DNA of 64,000 nucleotides from Anthopleura xanthogrammica (GCA_964019055.1 OZ025218.1:9368170-9432169); one strand, 5' to 3'. Positions 11,229 to 22,614 are shown, numbered from the stretch's first letter. Made by a program: numbers and translations. Notes: generated by a model not told the origin, from the letters alone.

Positions 11229-12819
11229 TCAGGGGACAATTTTGATATCTGCGCAGTTGACAAACGTCTCCTGGTTGCCGTGTCCTAAGCCACACCCCTC
11301 GTCATCACATCCCCAGCTGTTACCAACCTTCCACCACCACTGAATCACGCAGTGTTCACATGTCAAGCCAGGGGGGAGCATCAACTTGATAGATTCATAG
11401 CTGCTTCCAGATCCTTTGAGGTAATATCGAGTATTACCTTCGGGAGATTTCAGAAGGTATGTGAGCTTCTCTTGGGTGATGGGAGGTTTGCCAATCTTAC
11501 CAACTCTGAATTCAAAGCGTCCTTTGTGGTTGGCTGTGATGTGGATCTGCAATATTGATTAGTCGAATAGCAGATATCAGAGTTACACTCCATTGCCTTG
11601 AAACAATTGTTTCAAGTCGAGGCATTGGGGTCAAAAATAGTAATATATATACACCTATTTCAATAAAGGTTGTCGCAGCCAAAAGCAACAAGCGACAAGC
11701 AGAAAGCAAAGGCCACCTGCAAACAATGCTTTAATTAGCTGAAGATTCGGGACAACACTTAAAGAATGCTCTTCTCATCATAAGAAAAAAATCTCAAGGT
11801 ACTGGGGTCGAGTTTTGGACGAAATATTCCATTTGTTCGTTTGTTCAAAGGATAAGGATGAAGCAGGTCTATTTACCTTAGCCGTTATCTGTTCTCCTTG
11901 TTTGTAGGTTTTAGTAATGAATCCAGTTGCGTACCTAAAGAATAAACACACAAAAATCAAATAAAGTCGTAAGCGATCACCTCGTGAAATCGAAAAAGTA
12001 GTCATAACTAGAGCTGGTCGCTAACGAGAATGCAGGGCCGTAGCCAGACTGAAATGTTTACTGAGGCAATCGACTGCTGTAGGTGGGAGCATTAGGGGGT
12101 TGGGGGCATGCTTCCCCAAAAAAAAATTGAAATTCAGACCCTCGGAAATGGGATTTCCAGCGTCTTGAGAGGCATTTGCGACATATTCATTGTATTAAAG
12201 TTATGTCAATTTTGCACATTCTGGCAAAGAAAAAGAAGAGAATTTATTTTCATTCTTTAAGAATTAAAGAAAACTAAACAAATAATAATATCTGAAATTT
12301 TACCAAGGCAAATGCCTCGCTTGCCTCATCGTAGCTACGGCCCTGGAATGGGCTCTCATAAGCGGCAATGCAAACGGGGTTTCAGAATCATGGTTTTAAC
12401 TAGAGCTGGTCGCTAAGAATGGGCTCATGGATACGGCTCAAACAAAGAATCTTATTCTCAAGAGAATAACATGCGGTCTGAAATGGGAAAACATTACGCC
12501 AAGTCTTTCAGAAAAATGAACAAATCTTGAAGTGCACTTTGATATTATTATATTGTTGTCATATGACTTACATTCCAGGATGGATATGTTCACTCACTCC
12601 GTATTTATCTCCACAGACACCACATTTTCCTCCAAGTGAAATCTGCACATTTCTTCCTCCACAGTTCTGCTCGTTAGCGTTGTAGTTAGCAGGACAGTTC
12701 CCTGGAAACACTTTGTAGCATGCGTTCCTAGAGGGAGGGTCAATCATATATCCATGACCCCAGACTAAAGCTACAAGGTTCGCAAAGCAAAGAGCTGAAA
12801 CACAAAACTTGAAAGCCAT
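11229..12819 (-). CDS. AA15-type lytic polysaccharide monooxygenase, catalytic domain only
   Basis: Three coding exons: 12819-12572, 11934-11877 and 11546-11229, 207 aa. The Met is followed by a hydrophobic signal peptide ending at ...VWG, so the mature protein begins with His (HGYMIDPPSRNACYK). That His is the N-terminal copper ligand of the LPMO histidine brace. The second brace histidine is in TANHKG, and the axial aromatic is probably in ETFVNCADI near the C-terminus. Cys-rich motifs such as CGVCGD and SWGCD match chitin_bind_3/AA15 proteins. LPMOs oxidatively cleave chitin or cellulose outside the cell using Cu and O2 or H2O2. This copy stops right after the catalytic domain, lacking the Pro/Thr linker and six-Cys tail of its three neighbours. 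An extra phase-2 intron (donor at 12571) is unique to it. Confidence 0.85.
12405..12505. mobile_element. Truncated copy of the 203-bp MITE
   Basis: 'caaagaatcttattctcaag' followed by 'tctgaaatgggaaaacatta' matches the right half of the complete MITE at 16413-16615. It lies in intron 1 of the first LPMO gene. The left arm is missing. Confidence 0.65.
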
Positions 12820-12939
12820 TTTTCCCCAGTTTGGCTGTGGTTTTTGTGTGCGTTCTTTTTCCCTCTCTGATGAAATTTGTACCCTTAAGGTGAGGACATC
12901 CATCCAGCTTTGATTACACAACCTTACTACACACACATC

Positions 12940-14250
12940 TTATCCAAACATAACTTAAGTTGTTCTTAAGTCGCGTTGAAAGGTAAGAACAATACTTGCC
13001 GACTCAGTTTTATCAGCTGGAAAAATCTACGATTCCTTGGTTTTCGTTTGTTTGTTTAGCTTTTTACCTCGAGTGTCCAAGGTAAATTTTCCAAGGCCGA
13101 TGCTTGAATATACTTGGCTTGACGTTTGATGATGAAGTTGTTATAAAAGATGCGATTCATGTTTGTCTGACCCCTAACACAAGCCTTGCAACTTTACAAT
13201 GAAAGACTTAGAGCGCTCTTTGTGTTTCTGCGGTCGCGCGACCTGTCATGGTGCTTGTAATAGTAGACACCGCGCGTTACTGCAGCGTAGGCCTATTACG
13301 ACAGGCTTGGAAGAAAATGTTGATTTTTGATGAGGGAGGAAAGCCGGAGTACCCGGAGAAAAACCCTCGAGAACAAAGAACTCTATTCACATGGAATACC
13401 GCGTCTGAAGGTTTCGCCCGCAACAAAAGGAAGCGCATTAGCAGAACACACCATCAGTGATGAAGGGCTTGAATGAGGCTGCTCTAGCTCATTCTCAGGA
13501 TATAAAATATTCTTTTCCATCTTTAAAAATAAAACATTCCTGTCCGAAATTTTCGCCATCTTTATTTACTTTTGAAACACTTTCTTTTGGTAAAAACTTT
13601 AATCAGAATTTATTTACTTGCCTATCCCCTAAACTGCATCTTGTGAACCAACAATTTTCTAGTTTCATGTCGCTTGGCATTTTGTCGTTTTTACATTTCA
13701 ACTTTACATTCGTCAACTATTCTTATTAGTCAGTAAGCTACCTTGTTTGTTGTGCCTGGTTTAACGAACAAAGCTTTCAAGTTGTGACGCACTTCCGAAA
13801 GTAAATGCTTATATAAAAGCTACTGTACATCAAACCCAAATATGGCCGACATCTCATTATCATAATATTCTAAATTTCTACAGTATTTTAGTAAAACAAT
13901 ACGTTAAAATACATAGATTAGAGCTTGGTGGTTACCGTGAAGTTTCTATCAATCGCCTGGGAACTTTATTTAGATAACAAGAGCTTCATACAGGGATAGA
14001 AAAATCATTGCTTTTCTGTTCTTCCTTCCAGCGTTTAAAAAAAGAATCGCAGGCATAATGGACTTTGATCAAACGGAGACCATGTTTATTTCCATGAGAG
14101 CAAAAAACTTTGTTTGGAAGGTTCTGAAATACCTCAAAGCGAGGGCAAGGGGACCCAAAGGATTCAAAACATATTGTTTCAAACAATATGGCTGCCGAAT
14201 GACTTGACGCATGCGTGATGGGACTGACAAGACACGTTAAAACGTATGTT
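12940..14250. other. Intergenic stretch with a SINE fragment
   Basis: Spacer between two minus-strand LPMO genes. About 13330-13420 matches the body of SINE family 1 in minus orientation ('gagaaaaaccctcgagaaca'). The remainder is AT-rich and I recognise nothing in it. The next gene's polyadenylation signal is at 14259-14264. Confidence 0.6.
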
Positions 14251-14326
14251 CAATTATCTTTATTTCTAGCCGATTAGATAAATGTAATCTCCAGGACGTA
14301 CATCTAACGTCCTTACATTCGTGTTT

Positions 14327-16042
14327 CTAAACACAAGCGCACATATCTTTAGGGCAGTTGGTTGGGCAATTGCTATTGCACCAGCTATCCATAGTTGGGT
14401 TTCCAGCCCATGCGCCAACAGCCTTGCAAGGACCTGCTGGGGCTGAGGTTCCTGCTGGTTTCTGGGTAGAGGCAGGGATTATTGGTGCTGAAGTGGTAGG
14501 AATGGGTGCTCCCTTCTTGAGGATCCTGATATCGGCGCAGTTGACGAAGGTCTCCTGTGGTCCGTGTCCCATGCCACACGTGCCATCGCTATCACAACCC
14601 CAGCTGTTTCCAGTATTCCACCACCACTGGATGACACATTGGCTGCACGTGAGCCCAGCGGGGAGGCGGAATTTGATTTTGTACAAGCCTGAATGACAAT
14701 TTCATAAAAACGGTCAAGTTTTCATTGTCTCTATTTGAATATATTGTTATAGACCCCTTCCAAGTGACAAAAAAAAAAAAAAAGAATTTCAATCTCCTGA
14801 GAATTGGAACCTATCGTTCTGTAATCCAAATTGAGCTGCATTCCGACGCATTCAAAGCATTCAACTCTGATCCCTGTAACCTTGTCCCTTCCATTCCTTT
14901 TCCCCATCCGTTTTCACTTCCTTCCTTTTTTCTAAGTTTACGATAGAGTTTAAACAGCATTAAAATACGACCTTTTTCAAATAATTCTTCATTCAAGACG
15001 CACTAAATCAAGAAGTGAGTCTGAACGCATAATGCGTCTTCTGCCCATCTTTATGCGCGACGAACTTAGAGACGCATAAAAAGACGCACTAAAAATGTTT
15101 GCCCAAGTCCGAGCGGACGTATTATGCGCCCCTAGTATAAATACGGCCATTGCTTTCATTTATAGCTTTTTGCTGCATTTCTGTGGTTTAATGTGGTCTT
15201 CTCAAATAAAGAGAGTTGAAGTACTTATTATGCTTACTCTGGTGAGCCCTTGCTTTAGCACATCTATGATAGCGCGATATTCACATGCAGTCGTAATTCA
15301 TACCTTTGCCTTTGACGTACTGGTTGTGAGACCATCTGGTTCCTCCACTTGACAACACTAACAAGTGTGACAGCTTGTCTTGTGTGATGGGTGCGATTCC
15401 AATGTCACCGATTCTGAACTCAGACCATCCCTTGTGGGTCACGGTAATCATGAGCTATGGAAAAAAAACCATCAGTAAAAAAGATAACTAAGAAATGTAA
15501 GGGTTCCCACCCATCTCGAAAAAAAAAATTCCCTGACTTTTTCCTGACCAAAAAAACAATATTTACTGACCACACTGAACACTTATTTTATGAAAAAATA
15601 TATTTATATGGTACTTTGACCACATGAAGACCAAGTAAAGGACAATTAATATCTTGCGGAAACAGATTTTAACGCTCCGAAAAAAGTGAACAAATGGTTG
15701 GCCAATTTTTTGTATTGTCCATCTTACCTCAAGCTCAAATTCCTGCCCTTCGGTGTAAGTTTTGACGACAGTTCCGGTGGCGTGTGTTCCAGGGAACACG
15801 TACTTTTGGATTTCAAGATGATAGGGATCTCCACAAACACCACACTTGCCCTTGTTCTTATCCCACTGAGTACTAACTGCGCCACAGTTCTTCTCATCCA
15901 TTGTCCACTCTTTCCCACAAGAAGGGAATCCATACTGCCAACAAGCATTCCTTGCTGGAGGATTCCTGATATACCCGTGGCCAACGGCTTGGTATACCAC
16001 ACTACAAAGTATGAGAATTGCGCAGAGAGCTTTGAAGGCCAT
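14327..16042 (-). CDS. AA15-type LPMO with Ser/Thr/Pro linker and C-terminal six-Cys module
   Basis: Exons 16042-15728, 15454-15304 and 14688-14327, 275 aa, phases 0 and 1. The signal peptide ends ...YQAVG, placing His1 at HGYIRNPPARNACW. The second brace His is in TVTHKG, with CVIQWWW and SWGCD downstream and ETFVNCADI for the axial site. A linker of about 30 residues rich in Ala, Pro, Ser and Thr follows. The C-terminus is a short module with GAWAGN, MDSWC and closely spaced cysteines. I chose the Met of MAFKAL because it begins directly with a signal peptide; an in-frame Met ten codons upstream is possible. AATAAA on the minus strand is at 14259-14264. The intron at 15303-14689 contains a MITE remnant. 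Extracellular oxidative polysaccharide cleavage is expected from the family. Confidence 0.87.
14749..14845. mobile_element. Truncated member of the TAGACCCC MITE family
   Basis: Begins with TAGACCCCTT at 14749 and contains 'aatttcaatctcctgagaat' and 'caaattgagctgcattccga', as in the complete copies at 20239 and 48347. The right terminal repeat is missing. It sits in the last intron of the LPMO gene at 14327. Confidence 0.7.
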
Positions 16043-16366
16043 GGTATTGGTGTCAGGGACGTTTGATTCCAAGAAAGATCAGTGATGAACAGATATATCA
16101 GAGATAGGCAGGCAATGGTATTATCGTCTCAGCCGTTTGACGTGCCATCCAAGGATATAACACAGATGGTGTACTATAGAATAAACATCCTACTACATTC
16201 TATAAGGCGCTTGCCACATAAATATCTCATGTCACAGTGAATCCAGACAGACCTGCTCGAGGCGTACAGTGCGCTAAGCAAATAAGAAATACTAGAATTT
16301 GAACTGCGGCAATATGAAAGCAAAAACTTTACTCTTGCGGTCGTGGCGCTTTTATCGTCTTGGAGG

Positions 16367-16404
<38 letters not shown>

Positions 16405-16412
16405 ATGGTTCT

Positions 16413-16615
16413 TAATAGACCTCATCGGCTTGGGTGTAATGTTGTCCCATTTCAGACCACGTGTCATTCTCTTGAGAATAAGATTCTTTGTTTGAGTTGT
16501 ATCCATATTCATGTATCTTCTCATGCGCAACCGTTAAACAATGAAATGATACTCTGGGGAATGACACGTGGTCTGAAATGGGACAACATTACACCCAAGC
16601 CGATGAGGTCTATTA
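16413..16615. mobile_element. 203-bp palindromic MITE (TAATAGACCT family), complete
   Basis: The left end 'taatagacctcatcggcttg' and right end 'caagccgatgaggtctatta' are perfect inverted repeats, and symmetry continues into 'catttcagaccacgtgtcat'. Other copies lie at 55418-55620, 60652-60824 and 62438-62641, with half copies at 12405 and 24292. No coding capacity, so it depends on a transposase elsewhere. Confidence 0.85.
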
Positions 16616-17012
16616 TCTTCAAATTCTAAAGATTCTGGTAGAGTATATGATATCAAGACTTCATAGTACGGGAATAGATCAGAGAAGAATAGAATAGAAA
16701 TCTAGGCGTAGAAACACGCTACAGTAAATTCCAATTCGATCCGTAAGTTAGCCATGCCCTGACTTAGATCAACCCAGAGGCTGTTTCATGTAAAAAAATT
16801 GAATACTTTTGAAGGGGAATCAGTGCGGATACAGGGGGAGGTCAAAGATAGGGTGCCCGTCCATTTCCCCGTTCTAGCTTGGAATTAGTTGGTTTAAACA
16901 ATAAGAAACTATAAATTGCTAAGAAAGTGCATCTTCTTAATTTCATGAACCCCCTACATAAAATTCACGATCCGCCGATGAATAGGGAATTATTTTGCTG
17001 TGCAACTATTAA

Positions 17013-17240
17013 ACGGTGAGAGCGCTCGCCTCTCCTCAATGCGACCCGGGTTCCAGTCCTGCCGGGCTCGGTGTTGTATGTGAGGGAAGTTGTTGGTTGC
17101 TTCTCTCCTGTGCTTCGAGGGTTTTTCTCCGGGTCTTCCGGTTTTCGTCGCTCCGCAAAAACCATCTTCTAAATTCCAACTCCATCATGGAACGAGGGCC
17201 ACAGGTTTGTTAGCTACTGGCTATTTGGTGGCTACCCTCG
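17013..17240 (+). mobile_element. tRNA-derived SINE, family 1
   Basis: Same body as the element at 10668-10892 but in plus orientation. The head retains 'ggtgagagcgctcgcctctc' and the B-box region 'gggttccagtcctgccgg', and the tail includes 'acaggtttgttagctactgg'. The A-box start is decayed. Confidence 0.75.
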
Positions 17241-17788
17241 TAAAAAAAAAACAAGGACGGTTTTTTTCTCTTTTTACGTTTTTGAAAGGGAGGCACTTAG
17301 AACAAAAGAGCGGTTTTTGGTGTTGTTGAATCAGGACACACAGTTGAATCAACATGATATGACAAGCACCGAAAGACATACGGTGGAGGCGAGGGTTTGT
17401 TTGAACCAGGTGGACTTGTGTGGACTGAACAATGACACTGAGAAAGGGAAGGAAGGGAGAAAAAGGAAATTGAGGAGCTATTATGGTGTACCCGAAGTAT
17501 AGCTAGATCTTAGGCTATTGTCGGTACATGCTCTTAAATGCTTCGAGGGTTTTTCTGTTTTTTCTACCTCAAAAAGTATCTCTTCTTTCGGATTTAATAC
17601 AATCTACAAGCTAAAAAAAATTGTTTATCATCAGTGTCGTATAACTGCTCAGACACAAGCCGTAGATGATATGGTACAATTTTCATGTCCGCTATCGGAG
17701 TTTTTGCATCAAATGTCATCAGCTTTTTTCAACGGAATGGAAAACCAAAAAGTAGCTATTTACATATTACGTCAGTGCTTTCGTCATC

Positions 17789-17860
17789 ACACACTTTAAG
17801 CACTGTAAACTCTATTAAACTCACGTAAAAATGGTCCGAGAACTGAGCTGTGTGGTACTC
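17789..17860 (+). pseudogene. 72-bp duplicate of the LPMO gene start (5'UTR plus ten codons)
   Basis: 17789-17860 matches 18858-18929 with a single mismatch. It covers the 5' leader, the ATG and the first ten codons of the LPMO gene at 18900, then runs into an in-frame TAA. The duplicated part begins immediately 3' of the real gene's TATA box, so the fragment lacks its own TATA. Confidence 0.85.
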
Positions 17861-18850
17861 TAAATATAAACATACGTCAATCTTAACGAAAAGTAGATTT
17901 TAGGAGGGGGAGGGTGCTGCTGCTGCAAGCTTAAATTTTAGACAAGTAGAAAGAGTGATTTGCTCTTATTTATAATTCATCCTCTCAAGAATATTATCTA
18001 TACTCTTGCCCGTCATCATCAACAATAAATAACTAAAATCAAAATGGCGTAATATTTTAGTTTTCGATTTGTAAGTGTGGCGAGAGAGTGTAGAGACCGG
18101 GAAGTGACTCATTCACCTCATCAAAACACCCTCACCTTCCTCAACCCCAAAACCCATGTAATCAAATCGCCAAGCTAGCAAACACAGGCGCCCCGGTAAC
18201 CTTGGATACCCAATGGTTCCCGTTTCAGTGAGGGTCCAAATATTAATGAGTTATGAACATTTTAAATAATGTGAATGTCACAGTTTTATTATTATTTTTA
18301 AGTTTTTGCTTTTCGCATGAATTTGTTCTACCGACGTTGAAGGTGAAATCGATATCATACAGCGAGCCCAGTGATATAATAGACATTAGTGGACTCTATT
18401 AAATCCAGCTCTTTCTTAATTGGTGTTGTATGGCACCTGAGGCGTGAACGTAATAAAACAATAGCCAAGAACAAAGATCTTAGAACGAAACAATACCCCG
18501 CAATACAAAGAACCCTAACTCTGAATACAATACTTCCTCGGTGCAACACCAAAAAAAAAAAATACTAATCGTATTCTATCCTTTCAATTTGTCCTCAAAC
18601 TACTCTTAGACATTTTGTATTAGATTATGTCTGACATGGGTTTATGAAATGAAATCAGTTATCAAGTATTTTGAACTTCAGGGAGCTAAAATTTCCTCAC
18701 CTCCAGTTCATCTATTGACCCAAAACATTTGCTTAGAGTTCAAAGAGACCAGCACTTAGCGTTTGTTTTCTCTTTCTAAAAGGATACGCACTCACAACCT
18801 GCACAGGTGTATAAACTTTCGACCACATGAAATCACTGTAAGTAAAAAGC

Positions 18851-18857
18851 TATAAAA
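18851..18857 (+). promoter_or_regulatory. TATA box of the plus-strand LPMO gene
   Basis: TATAAAA lies 43 bases upstream of the ATG at 18900, which leaves a short leader. Confidence 0.6.
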
Positions 18858-18899
18858 ACACACTTTAAGCACTGTAAACTCCATTAAACTCACGTAAAA

Positions 18900-20890
18900 A
18901 TGGTCCGAGAACTGAGCTGTGTGGTACTCCTTTTAGCAAGTCTTTTTCCGCTTGTTGCTGGCCACGGATTCATCAAAGATCCACCGGCTAGACAAGTGTG
19001 TTACCGAGAATTCCCTAAAAAATGTACAGCAGTTCATTGGACGCCTGACGAGTTGAACTGTGGGGGATTCAGTACGCAGTGGAGTAAAAATGGCGGGAAA
19101 TGCGGCGTTTGCGGAGATGCTTACCACCTCAAAAACCCGGCTTTCGTCTACCCAGGAGGATTCGCTAAAGGAGTCATTACTAGAGTGTACAGACAAGGGC
19201 AAGAATTCGACTTAAAGGTGAAAAGAAAAAAGAAAAGGAATTTTATCAATACCTTGAAACACCCTCTGGGCTGTTCTAAATCAGGGCATGGCTAACTCAC
19301 AGATAAAACCCTGAAACAACCTCTGCGCTGATCTAAGTCAGGGCATGGCTAACTCACAGATAGAACCCTGAAACAACCTCTGGGCTGATCTAAGTCAGGG
19401 GACGGCTAACTCACAGATAGAACCCTGAAACAACCTCTGCGCTGATCTAAGTCAGGGCATGGCTAACTCACAGATAGAACCCTGAAACAACCTCTGGGCT
19501 GATCTAAAAAGTCAGGGCATGGCTAACTCACAGATAGAACCCTGAAACAACCTCTGGGCTGATCTAAGTCAGGGCATGGCTAACTCACAGATTGAACTGG
19601 AATTGGAGGGAGGAAAACTAGAAAACCTCCAGAAAAACCGTCGATGAGTCAAGGGAGAGACCTCACAAACTCTTGACTCTTAGTGTAGAAGATGGGATTT
19701 GGGTTCCTGGGAATAGGAAATAAAGTCACCAAAATATGTATTTCATTGCTGGTAAAATCAGATACTGCTTATCTAACGGTTTTTAGTGTATGTAACTATA
19801 ATAATAGTTATTGCTTTCCTCTGCAGTTGACGATTACAACCAACCACAAGGGATGGTCTGAGTTCAGGATCGGTGATATTGGATCACCACCCATCACACA
19901 AGACAAGCTGACGCACCTGCTACAGCTGTCGAGTGGGGGAACAAGATGGATACATGGATCCAAGAGTGGTACGCTTCACATTCTATGACGTAGCATACAC
20001 GTCATTATGACGTAATCTTTTCTTGAACTTCCCTTTACAACTTATTGCAAAATAGGTGGTAAGCATATGGTACTGACTTACAACTCGTACCCGGTACAAA
20101 AATGCCGTAACATTGACATGGCTTCCCATTGTTTTCTAGTAATTCACCCAATCACAACGCGTAGTTACGGCTACGGTAAAATACGGCATGGCTTCGGATT
20201 TGCCGTATCGTTTCCCACTCATAAGAAACACCGCTCAATACATCCCTTTCACGTGACGTCAAAGCAGCTCAATTTGGAGGACAAAACAAAAGAATTTCAA
20301 TCTCCTTAGAATTGGAAACTATTGTTTTGTCCTCCAAATTGAGCTGCATTCCAACGTGCTGCAAGGGGTCTACATAGGAAGACCTATCAGCCCAAAGTTC
20401 GGTCACGTGTCGCGAAATCTGTAGTATAAGGCTCTTATCTTTATGATATAATTCATATATTTTAGGGACTTACACCGTAAAACTACGACTGCCCGCTGGA
20501 GTGACATGTAAACACTGTGTGCTACAGTGGTGGTGGAAGGTTGGTAACAGCTGGGGATGCGAGGGCGGTAAGTGCGGTCAAGGACTCGGACCACAGGAGA
20601 CCTTTGTCAACTGCGCCGACATAAGTATCACTACATCTGGAGGAACAGTCCCTACCGATGGTCCAGCACCTCCTACCCAGGCACCTACTCCACCTCCACC
20701 GCTCCCTACGACGCAAGCACCACTTCCCCCTACGGATCCACCGACACCTCCACCTACACAAGTACCTCCGCCTCCAGGAGGCAAATGTAAGGCAATCGGC
20801 GCTTGGGAAGGAAATGCTGGTATGGATGCATGGTGTAATTCTAACTGCGCTGCTAATAATTGCCCCTCAAACATATGCCTCTGTAGTTAG
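18900..20890 (+). CDS. AA15-type LPMO with long Pro/Thr linker and six-Cys module
   Basis: Exons 18900-19217, 19827-19968 and 20466-20890, 294 aa, with intron phases 0 and 1 identical to the gene at 14327. The signal peptide ends ...LVAG, exposing His1 of HGFIKDPPARQVCY. The second brace His is in TTNHKGW, and ETFVNCADI supplies the axial position. About 45 residues almost entirely Pro, Thr, Ala and Gln form a flexible linker, followed by a compact module with GAWEGN, MDAWC and CPSNICLC. Intron 1 carries a 57-bp minisatellite and intron 2 a complete MITE. It is the only member of the four-gene cluster on the plus strand. Role by family: secreted copper enzyme attacking chitin or related glycans, perhaps in digestion or remodelling of matrix. 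Confidence 0.88.
19257..19595 (+). repeat. 57-bp minisatellite in LPMO intron 1
   Basis: About six tandem units of 57 bp (one of 60 bp through an extra AAA), each containing 'cagggcatggctaactcaca' and 'accctgaaacaacctctg'. Units are 90% or more identical. Entirely intronic. Confidence 0.9.
20239..20373. mobile_element. TAGACCCC-family MITE
   Basis: Arms 'cagctcaatttggaggacaa' and 'ttgtcctccaaattgagctg' are inverted repeats around an A/T core, and the right end is GCAAGGGGTCTA. Related copies are at 14749, 42345, 48347, 55156 and 60481. Located in intron 2 of the LPMO gene. Confidence 0.85.
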
Positions 20891-20899
20891 AGAATGTCT

Positions 20900-21640
20900 T
20901 TTTTGATGACAGATTTGCGCTAACGTGTCACGTGACCATTTCGCGCCGTATGAACCCACCAATACAAATTATTGGAGTACAAAAAATAGTAGAAATTAAA
21001 AACATGCGTGCATTTTAGATCCAAAATGGCTGACAATATGAACACTTGCACCGTTAGAGCATATCCGTCAATGCATCTTGTTTGTTGAAATAGTCGAAAT
21101 ACTCTTGTGAAATTCTTCAGGGTATTACTTTGTGTTAGCAGTGATCCATCGATGTTTGTGTGAAAGAATAACGTGCTTACAAATAAGGGAAATAATTAAA
21201 GATGATGTAGCAAATATGTATTCTTGTTGATATTTGCAATACTGAGGATATGGCAATATAAGTATGAATATACCTCCGTTAAAATTAAGAAAATGAGGAT
21301 TTTCCTAGCAGCAATTCAGCAGAGTTGTTAGATAACTATATTCACCGGAATTCAAAATGTGAAATCTGGACTCAAACATGCGAAAATATGGAATTTGGAA
21401 TTTATGATTGGACTGAAAATTGCACTCAACTACTGGAGTCCAGAGTTCAGAAGCAACAGTCAAAATGATGTCCTCACATCTGGGACAGCGGAGCTACTTT
21501 ATACGAGAATGAAATCTCATTTTATGTAGGCAGTATTGTTAGCTTCTCGACATGCAAAGTTTAAAATTAGGCTACCATTTTTTATCACGTATTTGACACA
21601 ACCACAAGAAACAGATAGCCATCATAGATAGCCTTTTTAT
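20900..21640. other. Convergent intergenic spacer
   Basis: Between the 3' ends of the plus-strand LPMO at 18900 and the minus-strand LPMO at 21760. AT-rich, with no recognised element. AATAAA on the minus strand at 21636-21641 probably serves the latter gene. Confidence 0.5.
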
Positions 21641-21759
21641 TCTAAATATTGAACCCTATATCAGTGGGATATTATCTAAGAACACAGTTACTGACTCTTA
21701 AACTAAGCTTATTTGAAAGACTTCAGCTCATCGTCATCAAATGCGACAGGGTTGCCCAT

Positions 21760-22614
21760 TCAACATTTGCAAATACTTGCAGGGCAATATCCCGTTGCAC
21801 AGTTCTTCTGACACCACATATCCATTGCAGTATTGCCAGTATGTGCACCAATAGCCTTGCAGCCACCAGGACTGGGTGCATTAGTTGGCATTGCAGTTGT
21901 GGCGATGGTTACAGCGGGTTGGGTGGTGGGTGGTGGTGGTTGTGTAGGAGGATCTGTTGGCACAGTGCCATCTTTGGACACGATTCTCACATCTGCGCAG
22001 TTCACAAACGTTTCTTGTTTCCCATATCCAAGCCCGCATCCCTCTGGGTCACAATCCCAGCTATTTCCTGTCTTGTAATACCACTGTAGCACGCAGTGGT
22101 TGCACACCAAGCCAGCAGGAAGCTTCAGCTTGATGCTGAACATCTTGTTGCCCCGGTCTGGCAAGGTCCACCAGGTGTTCCCCTCTGGCGTCCTCAGAAC
22201 CTGCGTCAGTTGTTCACTCGTTATAGGGATCTTGGTAACCTTTCCAATGGTGAACTTGAATCGTCCCATATGATTGGAAGTCAGTTCAACAAGTACAGTA
22301 ATATCTTGTCCTTGACTGTACGTCTTGGTGATCACACCCTTAGCATATTCCCCTGGGTATACATGTTTTTGGATCTTCTCATGGTAAGGGTCGCCACAGA
22401 CGCCACATTTTCCATTGTTAGTAGCCCATTGTACATTAAATCCCCCACAGTTAAGCTCGTTGTCGGTGAAATGGCTGGGACACTTGCCTGCAAACTCAGA
22501 AAACCTCCAACAAGAATTCCTGGCCGCTGGGTCCATCATTCGACCATGACCAAAAACCAAAGCCACAAGGCAAGAAATCACCAGAGTACAAAAAATTTTC
22601 CGGAATCCATTCAT
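21760..22614 (-). CDS. Intronless AA15-type LPMO with linker and six-Cys module
   Basis: A single uninterrupted exon of 284 aa. A TATA box (TATATAAG, plus coordinates 22668-22675) lies about 55 bases upstream of the chosen Met (MNGFRK). An in-frame Met at 22665 is too close to the TATA box to be transcribed normally. The signal peptide ends ...LVFG before His1 of HGRMMDPAARNSCW. The second brace His is in TSNHMGRF, and ETFVNCADV holds the axial residue. The linker is rich in Pro and Thr, and the C-terminal module has GAHTGN, MDMWC and CPASICKC. It lacks both introns found in its neighbours, so it is either a retrocopy or the product of intron loss. No poly-A tract or flanking duplication is evident. 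Confidence 0.9.
   Translation of the reverse strand: MNGFRKIFCTLVISCLVALVFGHGRMMDPAARNSCWRFSEFAGKCPSHFTDNELNCGGFNVQWATNNGKCGVCGDPYHEKIQKHVYPGEYAKGVITKTYSQGQDITVLVELTSNHMGRFKFTIGKVTKIPITSEQLTQVLRTPEGNTWWTLPDRGNKMFSIKLKLPAGLVCNHCVLQWYYKTGNSWDCDPEGCGLGYGKQETFVNCADVRIVSKDGTVPTDPPTQPPPPTTQPAVTIATTAMPTNAPSPGGCKAIGAHTGNTAMDMWCQKNCATGYCPASICKC

Larger units (their letters stand above)
16045..18850. other. Intergenic region with SINE, MITE and a gene-fragment duplication
   Basis: Divergent spacer between the minus-strand LPMO at 16042 and the plus-strand LPMO at 18900. It contains a (TA)n tract at 16372-16399, a complete MITE at 16413-16615, a SINE at 17013-17240, a partial SINE body at about 17528-17610 and a 72-bp duplicate of the downstream gene's start at 17789-17860. 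The remainder is AT-rich without a recognisable gene. Confidence 0.7.

Noticed and set aside
13986..14186. 66-aa minus-strand frame between LPMO genes
   Set aside because: No recognisable domain, no splice partner and atypical composition. It probably belongs to an unrecognised repeat.
19257..19595. 57-bp array considered as a CRISPR or a regulatory array
   Set aside because: Units are contiguous without spacers and lie in an intron, so it is an ordinary minisatellite.
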